10,742 bases of DNA, taken from positions 1 to 10,742 of the forward strand of contig CAZTZL010000095.1 in NCBI GenBank assembly GCA_964617625.1, read 5' to 3'. The notes under the pieces were generated by a model that saw only the letters and a list, made by a program, of their open reading frames with translations, made no database searches and was not told the DNA's origin. This DNA comes from CAZTZL01 sp964617625 (GTDB lineage: Bacteria > Zhuqueibacterota > QNDG01 > DSAB01). Below, in pieces: positions 1 through 6,461 of this stretch. Within the stretch, counting starts at the first letter, position 1. Every line of letters starts with the position of its first letter. Made by a program: the position numbers and the translations under genes.

Positions 1-29
1 GGATTCATTTTAAAATTATCCGAGATCAT
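1..29 (-). CDS. 5' end of an unidentified downstream gene (partial)
   Basis: Only the first nine codons are in the window (MISDNFKMN, then it runs off the left edge), so no function can be assigned. The call rests on a strong Shine-Dalgarno stretch, AAGGAAGGA on the minus strand (plus-strand 36-44), placed six bases before the ATG at 29-27. It also fits the same-strand position 88 nt after the stop of the DUF1593 gene, as expected for the next member of the operon. The visible residues do not look like a signal peptide, although the next few codons could change that. A second in-frame ATG lies at codon 8. Confidence 0.5.
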
Positions 30-35
30 AATAGA

Positions 36-44
36 TCCTTCCTT
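36..44 (-). promoter_or_regulatory. Ribosome binding site of the left-edge gene
   Basis: On the minus strand this reads AAGGAAGGA, a purine-rich Shine-Dalgarno match six bases upstream of the ATG at 29. It is the main evidence that a new reading frame starts at the window edge. No hairpin followed by a T-run lies between it and the preceding stop at 118, so co-transcription with the upstream genes is plausible. Confidence 0.5.
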
Positions 45-117
45 TTATTAAAACAAAATCAATTGATCCTAGATAAATTACTTCAGGATGTATTTCTGTC
101 ATCGATATTGTGTTTTT

Positions 118-1554
118 TTATTTTGGCAATATATTGATAATGACCCGTTTATATCGTGACAACGGAGGCTCGCCCTTATCCGTGACTTTTAAAATGATAT
201 GGATGGTTTCTTCTTTTTCAACCTCAGGCGCTGTCCCGTAAATTCCATGTGAATTCTCAGGCGGACCAAGCTTTATCTCTTTCTTATATGAACCGGCTTC
301 AGGATAATAAAACCACAAAAAACTGAGATTATCTCCATCAGGATCGGTCGTGTCAAAGGCATCCAATTTAAAACCCTCTCCAGAATGAACCGTTATTTTT
401 TCGGGATGACTTAAGACCGGAACCGGCGGATGATTGGCATCCTCGTATGATTTCGTGCACCAGTCCATGCGTGCGGCAAAGTCATTCTGGAAATCATCTC
501 GCCAGCGCCATAATGATACTTTATTGTTGGAAAATGTTACTGTATCCTTTCGAACTGTTCGTCCATATTCATTATGGATATAAGGGGTATAGCAGTCGAT
601 GGCATTGGTCCAGATTTCCCTTGTTTCAGGCTCAAATGGAACGCCCGAGCCCGAACTTCCTTTCTTATGTTTATCAAATTCAGGTTTATACAACTCATAC
701 CGACCGCCCCATCCTCCCCACTCGGGATGCTCTGGTTCACTGAGTCCGTTAGGAATTAGTGATAACCACGAAGGGGTATCTCCTTCCATCCCCCAGGCGA
801 CATCGGGATAGGCAGCGCCAAGAGGTCCATGTTTCTGCTGAATGTTTTGCGCCAGCCAACGATTGCTAATCGTTTCATTATTGATACCATCCACAAACGT
901 ATTGATCGCGCTCCATGTTGCGCTCCCGTAATGATCCCCGGGGCTGACGATGTAAAACAAGTCAGGGAAATGATTACGAATCCAGATGCCACTGTCGTCC
1001 TGATCTGAGATGGTATACACCCTGAGTTTTGCGATTAGATTTTTCGCATCGGTTGTTGATCTTGACTTTTCGATCTTATATAATGCCTGCGCAAGTGTAT
1101 TAACGCCTCCCCAGACAGAAATCCATAATGGGCGATTATCATCTTCTTCCAGCACTTTAATAATCCAGTCTGAACCTTTGGAGTCGTTACCATCGCCGAC
1201 TCCCAATATCCCATATTTTGGCAAACCTTGTTTTACCATCTTTAAGAGTTCGTCGGCTTTAGGAAAACCATTTTCATGTTTGTTCAAATTGGACTGTACT
1301 TTACCATAAGCATGAATGATTTTTCTTATCGATTCCGGAGCGACTCTTGTTTTTTGCCAGCAAGAGGTGGTTGCAATGAGTCCTTTAATATCTATTTCAT
1401 TTAAATACAGAAGCAATCGCACAAGGGATTGGGTATCATCCGGGTCCGCTTCAATATCGGTTAAAATAATCACTCTGTTCTTTTGAACTGTCTTGGCAAA
1501 TAGAGATTGGAAAGACAAAATAATAATAAAAACCAAAGTAAGCATTGATTTCAT
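118..1554 (-). CDS. Secreted DUF1593 / Sde182-type nucleoside hydrolase-like protein
   Basis: This 478-residue protein has a Sec signal peptide (residues 1-20, ending LFA before KTVQ). A nucleoside hydrolase-like domain follows to about residue 360. Its start carries T-D33-I-E-A-D37-P-D39-D40, a variant of the Asp cluster that binds calcium in inosine-uridine nucleoside hydrolases. Further family-like segments are WGGVNTLAQAL (148-158) and YTISDQDDSGIWIRNHFP (180-197). After HPPVP (375-379) comes an Ig-like beta domain (about 380-478) with DTTDPDGDNLSFLW, matching the C-terminal domain of the Sde182 family. Family members are often annotated as cellulose-binding, after Sde182 of Saccharophagus degradans, but the true reaction is poorly known; a hydrolase on a ribosyl- or furanosyl-like substrate is only a guess. 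A GGGGAG ribosome site lies about 11 nt before the ATG. Position after GH31 and GH51 genes suggests a role in polysaccharide use. No T9SS tail is present, so it is probably periplasmic. Confidence 0.87.
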   Translation of the reverse strand: MKSMLTLVFIIILSFQSLFAKTVQKNRVIILTDIEADPDDTQSLVRLLLYLNEIDIKGLIATTSCWQKTRVAPESIRKIIHAYGKVQSNLNKHENGFPKADELLKMVKQGLPKYGILGVGDGNDSKGSDWIIKVLEEDDNRPLWISVWGGVNTLAQALYKIEKSRSTTDAKNLIAKLRVYTISDQDDSGIWIRNHFPDLFYIVSPGDHYGSATWSAINTFVDGINNETISNRWLAQNIQQKHGPLGAAYPDVAWGMEGDTPSWLSLIPNGLSEPEHPEWGGWGGRYELYKPEFDKHKKGSSGSGVPFEPETREIWTNAIDCYTPYIHNEYGRTVRKDTVTFSNNKVSLWRWRDDFQNDFAARMDWCTKSYEDANHPPVPVLSHPEKITVHSGEGFKLDAFDTTDPDGDNLSFLWFYYPEAGSYKKEIKLGPPENSHGIYGTAPEVEKEETIHIILKVTDKGEPPLSRYKRVIINILPK

Positions 1555-1716
1555 GATGATTTAATCTCCCCTTAAAGGTTTGATCTGTTTGTCATGGATT
1601 TCACAAAAAAAAAATCAACCATCATTTTAAAATATTCGTCAATATACAAACCAGACCCGTGTTAGCTGTTGGGAACCAAAACAAATTGACTCTGTGCGTT
1701 TGCTCAATGTAATGCT
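1555..1716. other. Non-coding gap between esterase stub and DUF1593 gene
   Basis: This gap of about 160 bp sits just after the stop that truncates the esterase stub. I translated the minus strand through it and saw no continuation of an alpha/beta hydrolase (no G-x-S-x-G or catalytic His region) in the stub's frame. It holds a 10-base A run at 1605-1614 (a T run on the coding strand), preceded only by a weak AT-rich 5-bp stem, which is not a good intrinsic terminator. The ribosome site of the DUF1593 gene lies at its left end. Confidence 0.5.
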
Positions 1717-1896
1717 TTAAACAACAACCACAGCCGGATAAATCGGTTTTTCAATTTCAGGTAAAACTATATCCAACCTGTGATAGTCCATTGAATCGCC
1801 TGCATAGTTCAAATCTTTCCAGCTTTTTGAATATTGCTGGCCGAAACAATTAATCGTTAATAAAGACAATATTAAAGTGACAAAACGTTTCATCAT
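1717..1896 (-). pseudogene. 5' stub of a secreted alpha/beta-hydrolase (esterase) gene
   Basis: A short minus-strand frame starts at tandem ATGs (1896 and 1893) behind an AGG-containing ribosome site and stops with TAA at 1719-1717, giving 58-59 residues. Residues from the second ATG are a signal peptide (MKRFVTLILSLLTINCFGQQ) followed by SWKDLNYAGDSMDYHRLDIV, then LPEIEKPIYPAVVVV. The pattern 'Y.GD...YH.LDIYLP......YPVVV' is the N-terminal beta-strand signature of secreted carboxylesterase / acetyl-xylan-esterase-like alpha/beta hydrolases. In those proteins the next residues are the 'Y/HGSAW' or HGGAW oxyanion-hole motif. Here the frame ends exactly where that motif should begin, so the oxyanion hole, G-x-S-x-G, Asp and His are all missing. 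It is best read as a remnant of a deleted carbohydrate esterase gene. It could be expressed as a secreted peptide, but catalysis is impossible. It lies 59 nt after the GH51 stop. Confidence 0.68.
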
Positions 1897-1955
1897 TCAA
1901 GCCTGTGATAATGAATCACAAGAACAATGCGATTATCAAGTATTTTCTCATTTCG

Positions 1956-3491
1956 TTATTTTTTCACTTTCACTTGAATCTGCGTAAACGAATGCGCCGG
2001 GAATGAGCAGGTAAGTTTGTTCCCTTCCACTTTAATCTCTTTTATAACTGGTTTATACTGCTCCTGTTTGTCAAATGTAAAGGGTTCGTCAAGTGAAACC
2101 GCATTTAACAAACTGGATTCTGCTTTTCCTGAAAAACTACCTGAAGTGCTCAGGATATCCGCTTTAATGGCCTTATCCTGATGCCGGTTGATGACATTAA
2201 TATAAACGGTTTTGGTTTCTTTCGAATAGACTGAAGTGACATCAAGAAACGGAATACCTTTGGATTTTTCCGTACTAAAGGTATCGCATTCAACATGCGT
2301 ATCGATTGAACTGCCTCGGCAATTGTTCGAGAATAATTTGAATGTATGGAACAGTGGGGATTTGAAGCTTCCCTTGTCTTTGTCCATACTCAGCAGAGAG
2401 GTCATCATGGTAAAGTTGCCCATTTTGACCATATCGGCATGTCGGATGAACGAATTGAAACATTGAGCGACAGGCAGAACGGACAAGAAATTTCTTCCGA
2501 AAGATCCCCACTCATCCACAGAAATACTGATGGGATTCGTGAAGCCTTTCATGGTTTTTACGGCATCGATTTCATCGGTAGTTACTCTTATCTTTTCTTC
2601 AAATTCCAAAGCTCTCTGTCCCATGAAAGTGTAATAATCAGGCATTTCACCCCAGTTCCAATAAGCGTGAATGGAAATATAATCGATCATGTCTCCAAGT
2701 CCTGTCAGCACTTTCCGGTTCCATTCAACCCACTGACCCGTGGGCTCGTAGTACGATGATCCGGAGGCTACAAATCGAATCGAGTGGTCTACTGACCGCA
2801 TCGCCTTGGCCGCTTCTCGTGCTATCTTGACGTAATCTTCTGCGCATTTATATCCCAGTTCCCACGGCGCACCGTCCACTTCATTGCCGAGATCCCAGAT
2901 CTTGATACCATACGGTGTCGGATGGCCATTCTTGGCGCGAAAATCGGAATAATAGGTTCCTTTTTTATAATTGCAGTATTCGACCCAGCAGCACGCATCT
3001 TGGATCGTGGCAAGCCCCAGATTGACACAGATAATATTTTCACTCCCGATTGCCTGATTCAATGCAATCCACTCATCCGTACCTACATGGTTGTTCTCGA
3101 TCCCCCCCCAAGCCAGATTAATACGGACCGGGCGCTGGTCCTTGGGGCCGATGCCATCCTGCCAGTTATACCCCATCACAAAATTTCCACCGGGCCAGCG
3201 CATGTTAGTGACTTGAAGTTCTTTCATCGCTTCGATATAGTCTTTCCTGAATCCGTTCTCGTCCGCAAGCGGTGAGGATGGGTCGTATAAATTCCCATAG
3301 ATCGTACTAAACATGGCTGTGTCAGGAAGTCCCATTCTTCTGCCACTGAAATTGATCGGTTCCATAAATACACCGTATATTTTTGGATCGATCTCCCCGA
3401 TTGTTCTGTCCACATCAATTTTGATTTTTGCTGTCTGAGAAAATGCTGAAAAAGAGAGAGCAAACAGTAAAATAATAAGTGATTTTTTCAT
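1956..3491 (-). CDS. Alpha-L-arabinofuranosidase, GH51 type
   Basis: This 511-residue enzyme should release terminal alpha-L-arabinofuranose from arabinoxylan, arabinan or their oligosaccharides. It has a Sec signal peptide (residues 1-19, SAFSQ) and then the GH51 opening GEIDPKIYGVFMEPI (32-46). A clan GH-A (beta/alpha)8 barrel follows with MRWPGGNFVMGYNW (97-110). The acid/base Glu204 lies in IWDLGNEVDG, His275 in YISIHAYW, and the nucleophile Glu327 in ISVDEWG. A C-terminal beta-sandwich runs from about 400 to 511 and includes VYINVINRH. The length and the two-domain layout match bacterial GH51. The opening motif is somewhat divergent (PINFSGRRMG instead of the common IEHLGRCIYGG), so an unusual arabinoside preference or another GH51 activity is possible. 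There is no T9SS tail, so a periplasmic site is likely. It follows the GH31 gene by 133 nt and starts behind a near-perfect AAGGAGGT. Confidence 0.93.
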   Translation of the reverse strand: MKKSLIILLFALSFSAFSQTAKIKIDVDRTIGEIDPKIYGVFMEPINFSGRRMGLPDTAMFSTIYGNLYDPSSPLADENGFRKDYIEAMKELQVTNMRWPGGNFVMGYNWQDGIGPKDQRPVRINLAWGGIENNHVGTDEWIALNQAIGSENIICVNLGLATIQDACCWVEYCNYKKGTYYSDFRAKNGHPTPYGIKIWDLGNEVDGAPWELGYKCAEDYVKIAREAAKAMRSVDHSIRFVASGSSYYEPTGQWVEWNRKVLTGLGDMIDYISIHAYWNWGEMPDYYTFMGQRALEFEEKIRVTTDEIDAVKTMKGFTNPISISVDEWGSFGRNFLSVLPVAQCFNSFIRHADMVKMGNFTMMTSLLSMDKDKGSFKSPLFHTFKLFSNNCRGSSIDTHVECDTFSTEKSKGIPFLDVTSVYSKETKTVYINVINRHQDKAIKADILSTSGSFSGKAESSLLNAVSLDEPFTFDKQEQYKPVIKEIKVEGNKLTCSFPAHSFTQIQVKVKK

Positions 3492-3495
3492 GATG

Positions 3496-3503
3496 ACCTC
3501 CTT
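3496..3503 (-). promoter_or_regulatory. Strong Shine-Dalgarno of the GH51 gene
   Basis: The minus strand reads AAGGAGGT four bases before the ATG at 3491, the best ribosome binding site in the window. It fixes the GH51 start and suggests efficient translation. The 133-nt gap in which it lies is AT-rich and has no clear terminator. I could not identify a convincing promoter in it, although a gap this size could hold an internal one. Confidence 0.75.
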
Positions 3504-3624
3504 GCCAATTGATGATTTTGTATTAAGTACCAGTGTATATTCTTCAATTTAATAAAAAACTATTTAATCTGCATTAGCTGTTTAGTATAAACAATGCAAC
3601 TACCTGTACGAGAACATCAACTTT

Positions 3625-6279
3625 TTATAAATTGATAACGATCTTCTTCCCTGAATACTGGATTGTTTGGTCGAACGATATTGGCATTTCGACGCCAATC
3701 CCATTGTTTTCTTTTACCAACACAATATTAAACGTGTGTTCATCGAGCATTCCGGGGAAAGATCCCTGCCTGTCATTGATGGTTAAGGCTTTTTTTTCAT
3801 CATTCCATTTAAAAGTAATCGTAGAATGAGCGCCTTTTTCATAATTGTAATTATCATTTTCATCTTCATACAAGGCAAACTCACTATCTCCGCCTGAATA
3901 TATTCTGATTTCGATCGGATTATTTTGCTCTGTAGAATATTGAATACATGGACCTATGGGAATGATCGAACCGGCTTTCACAAAAAGTGGAATTCTTTCA
4001 AGTGTTGCTTCGGCATTTATTGTTTGACCTCCGTCAAATCGATTACCTGTCCAGAAATCGTACCATGAAGTCGATTTTGGCAGATACACATGCCACTCAT
4101 TAACGTCAGGTTCGGTAATTGGCGCTACTAACAATGCTTTTCCGAACATATACTCAAAAGTTTGATTCAAAGCCGAAGTGTCTCCATTAAAGTCCATAAC
4201 CAAAGGACGCATCATGGTTGATCCGTTATTCGTGACCTGCCATGCTTCAGAATATATGTACGGAAGTAAACAGTAGCGCAGGTTTAACATTTTTCGCATG
4301 TCATCCTCAACCTGCTGACCATATTTCCAGGGCTCTGTTTCGGTCTGGTATCCGTGTATGCGAAAGATCGGATTAAAAGTACCCCATTGAAACCATCGTA
4401 TTAATAACTCTTGATAATCTTTACTTGTGTATTGTGAATTTCCCGGACGGAAAAAACCACCTATGTCGGTTGTCCAGAACGGCAATCCGGTAATGTTATA
4501 ATTCAGTCCGGCCATAATCTGCCGCCTATAGGAGTCCCAATTCCCGCCAATGTCGCCGGACCAATTGACGGCACCATATCGCTGCTGACCGGAAAATGCC
4601 GAACGGGTAAGGATACAAACTCTTTTTTCAGGATTTGTTTCACGTTGACCTTCATAAACCGCTCTGCTGACAAACAAAGGATAGGTAAGACGGTAAAAAT
4701 CTCCAAGTCCCAGATAAGTTTCTTGACCATGCAAAGCATCATTCTCCGGTTCGGTGGCGTCCATCCACCATGAATCGACACCGTAATCAAATAAATTTTC
4801 TTTTAAAGTATTCCAGTATTCTTTCCTTGTTTCCGGATTGAAATAATCCAACCACTTACTATCCGGTATAAAAAGATTTTTTGACGCGTACTCTTTGCCA
4901 ATTGCGGAATTTTTGTCCGGGTTTGACCAAATTGAAATATTAAAATGCGCATTCAAATCGTGAATTTTTTTGATAAATTTTTCAGGATTGGGATAATTGG
5001 TATCATCAAATTTTGGAACGCCCCAGCCATTATTTCCCCAGTATTGCCAGTCTTGTACAATAACGTCCATGGGAAGATTTCTTTTTCGGAATTCTTTGAC
5101 AGTTTCCACAAGATGCGTTCCTGAGGTGTAGCGCTCACGGCACTGCCAGAAACCATAAGCCCAGCGGGGAAGCATAGGCACGTTACCGGATAGATTGCGG
5201 TAAGCGGCGATGACGCTGTCTGCCGAAGGGCCGTAGAACACCACATAATCGAGAAGCCTGGCGTTGGGAGAACGGAATGTGGTCAGGTCACCTGTCAGTT
5301 TCCACGACAGTTTGGGTGTGTTGCTGGATTTACAAACCAACTGCACCTGATGTTCACCGGCATTTAAATCCACCAAAGCGCAGGCAGTGGGCGGAAGCCA
5401 GAAATTGTTGATGTCGATACATGGTTTTCCGTCGATGACAACATATTGATGGTTATCCATATCACCGAGATCAAGAAAGATGGAATAGATGCCGTCCATC
5501 AGAACGTTGAATTGTCCGGTATAAAGCGATTGATACTGCGACACTCTTTGGGTTCCGGATGTGGTTGTCACTTCAGCTATCTGGTTATCATCTTCAGCTG
5601 GTTGTTCTTGCTTTTCAAGTTTTATGAGGTTATCTGCCGGATTAAAATCAGTCAGTCCGTATTGATGCCAAAGCAGCCCGTATCCTTTGCTCGAATAGAG
5701 GAACGGTAATGCAATCTGTGAATTGACCTGAATAAGCTGTCGGGTTACATTCTTTAAATTATAATGACCATCCTGAAACTGTCCTAATCCAAATAGATAT
5801 TCATTCTTTGGCGATTCAAAACTTTGTTCCGCTACAAAACAAGGTTCGCCCATAACCGAATCGGGCACCAGCTTCCGGCTATGCACCTTCTCGTTCAAAA
5901 ATATATTTCCTGAATGATCCGCAAATGACAGGGTTCCGGTTTCTTTATCCAGGGACACGGTTATGTGTTTCATCTTTACTTCAATTTTTGATTGAAAATC
6001 AGCAACTTCAAACCGCGGAACCTGATGAGGTGAAGTAAGAATAAATTCAGGCGCATCTGATTCATTATACAGAAAAAATTTAATTCTGACAGCATTTTCT
6101 TTTAAGGGATACAGATAGAGGGTTCCATCTGACATCCTGATGTCTATTTTATCCGCTTGTTGTGTAAATCCTTTCACTGCCTGTCCCTGACAAAAAGCAG
6201 GGAGCACAAATAAAAATAAAATAAATAATATGTTTCGTTTACATATTCTTTCTATCGCATCGATTTTCCGGAACACCAT
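3625..6279 (-). CDS. GH31 family alpha-xylosidase-type glycoside hydrolase with PA14-like insert
   Basis: This 884-residue enzyme is predicted to cut alpha-linked xylose (as from xyloglucan oligosaccharides) or a related alpha-glycoside. A Sec signal peptide (about residues 1-34, ending FCQGQA) precedes the GH31 N-terminal beta-sandwich (about 40-225, with EYLFGLGQFQDG at 160-171). A segment at about 225-330 interrupts this domain and looks like a shortened PA14 module (YTGQFNVLMDGIYSIFLDLG, then VVIDGK and AGEHQVQL). The catalytic barrel starts near 370 (LPRWAYGFWQCRERYTS) with IVQDWQYWG (407-415). The nucleophile Asp507 is in WWMDATEPE and the acid/base Asp576 is in NWSGDIGG. C-terminal beta domains follow (FGKALLVAPI, LFVKAGSIIP). 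The WWMDATEPE and QDW.YWG combination plus PA14 resembles Xyl31A-type alpha-xylosidases, but GH31 has many specificities. The start is supported by AAGGA six bases upstream. The adjacent small ORF ends only 9 nt before it. Probably periplasmic. Confidence 0.9.
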   Translation of the reverse strand: MVFRKIDAIERICKRNILFILFLFVLPAFCQGQAVKGFTQQADKIDIRMSDGTLYLYPLKENAVRIKFFLYNESDAPEFILTSPHQVPRFEVADFQSKIEVKMKHITVSLDKETGTLSFADHSGNIFLNEKVHSRKLVPDSVMGEPCFVAEQSFESPKNEYLFGLGQFQDGHYNLKNVTRQLIQVNSQIALPFLYSSKGYGLLWHQYGLTDFNPADNLIKLEKQEQPAEDDNQIAEVTTTSGTQRVSQYQSLYTGQFNVLMDGIYSIFLDLGDMDNHQYVVIDGKPCIDINNFWLPPTACALVDLNAGEHQVQLVCKSSNTPKLSWKLTGDLTTFRSPNARLLDYVVFYGPSADSVIAAYRNLSGNVPMLPRWAYGFWQCRERYTSGTHLVETVKEFRKRNLPMDVIVQDWQYWGNNGWGVPKFDDTNYPNPEKFIKKIHDLNAHFNISIWSNPDKNSAIGKEYASKNLFIPDSKWLDYFNPETRKEYWNTLKENLFDYGVDSWWMDATEPENDALHGQETYLGLGDFYRLTYPLFVSRAVYEGQRETNPEKRVCILTRSAFSGQQRYGAVNWSGDIGGNWDSYRRQIMAGLNYNITGLPFWTTDIGGFFRPGNSQYTSKDYQELLIRWFQWGTFNPIFRIHGYQTETEPWKYGQQVEDDMRKMLNLRYCLLPYIYSEAWQVTNNGSTMMRPLVMDFNGDTSALNQTFEYMFGKALLVAPITEPDVNEWHVYLPKSTSWYDFWTGNRFDGGQTINAEATLERIPLFVKAGSIIPIGPCIQYSTEQNNPIEIRIYSGGDSEFALYEDENDNYNYEKGAHSTITFKWNDEKKALTINDRQGSFPGMLDEHTFNIVLVKENNGIGVEMPISFDQTIQYSGKKIVINL

Positions 6280-6285
6280 GATTAT

Positions 6286-6290
6286 TCCTT
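6286..6290 (-). promoter_or_regulatory. GH31 ribosome binding site overlapping upstream stop codon
   Basis: The minus strand reads AAGGA, six bases before the GH31 ATG at 6279. Its first two bases are the last two of the TAA stop (6291-6289) that ends the 47-codon ORF. Ribosomes finishing that ORF would end on the GH31 ribosome site, which would allow translational coupling. Confidence 0.65.
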
Positions 6291-6432
6291 AATTCACATT
6301 GAATAATAGATTTTCTGCCGGAAGGCCATCAGATTCTGCGGGAAGCTGAATGACACCCTGTTTACTTCTTGATTGAACATTGCGATATATAAAAATCGCG
6401 AAAAATGCAAAGATAAAGAAATGCAATTTCAT
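6289..6432 (-). CDS. Small signal-peptide-like ORF, unknown (47 aa), upstream of GH31
   Basis: ATG at 6432-6430 opens a 47-codon frame ending in TAA at 6291-6289. It starts 29 nt after the stop of the T9SS hydrolase and ends 9 nt before the GH31 start, so it fills the gap almost exactly. The product has a lysine near the start, a very hydrophobic stretch (HFFIFAFFAIFIY, residues 4-16), and a polar tail ending PAESDGLPAENLLFNVN. Cleavage after NVQS is plausible, as is a single membrane anchor. I do not recognise the tail. It could be a real small secreted or anchored peptide, a leader that couples translation to GH31, or the 5' remnant of a deleted secreted enzyme, like the esterase stub further along. 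A GGA-containing ribosome site lies about 8 nt upstream. Confidence 0.45.
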   Translation of the reverse strand: MKLHFFIFAFFAIFIYRNVQSRSKQGVIQLPAESDGLPAENLLFNVN

Positions 6433-6461
6433 ATCAAATCCATCATATTTTTATTCTCTGG

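Noticed and set aside
447..811. Overlapping plus-strand open frames opposite the DUF1593 gene
   Set aside because: They lie wholly antisense to a gene with clear domain structure, show no family-like sequence, and have low-complexity, Pro/Ser-rich translations typical of shadow frames.
1605..1614. Ten-base A run (T run on coding strand) as an intrinsic terminator
   Set aside because: Only a weak AT-rich 5-bp stem precedes it and no GC-rich hairpin is present, so terminator function is not supported.
1555..1716. Frameshift rather than deletion explaining the short esterase frame
   Set aside because: Translating onward from the stop in the stub's frame gave no esterase-like residues, and only about 160 bp remain before the next gene, far too little for the missing domain.
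2236..3275. Plus-strand frames of up to 137 codons opposite the GH51 gene
   Set aside because: The minus-strand frame carries all GH51 catalytic motifs. The plus-strand translations have no recognisable domain and no convincing ribosome sites.
3492..3624. Promoter in the GH31-GH51 gap
   Set aside because: TATACT and AT-rich TA..TTG-like strings exist, but none has a partner element at suitable spacing, so no promoter is claimed.
6178..6200. Lipoprotein lipobox around Cys30 of the GH31 signal peptide
   Set aside because: The residues before the Cys are PAF, with Phe at -1, which does not fit the usual L-[AS]-[GA]-C pattern. Signal peptidase I cleavage near QGQA is more likely.
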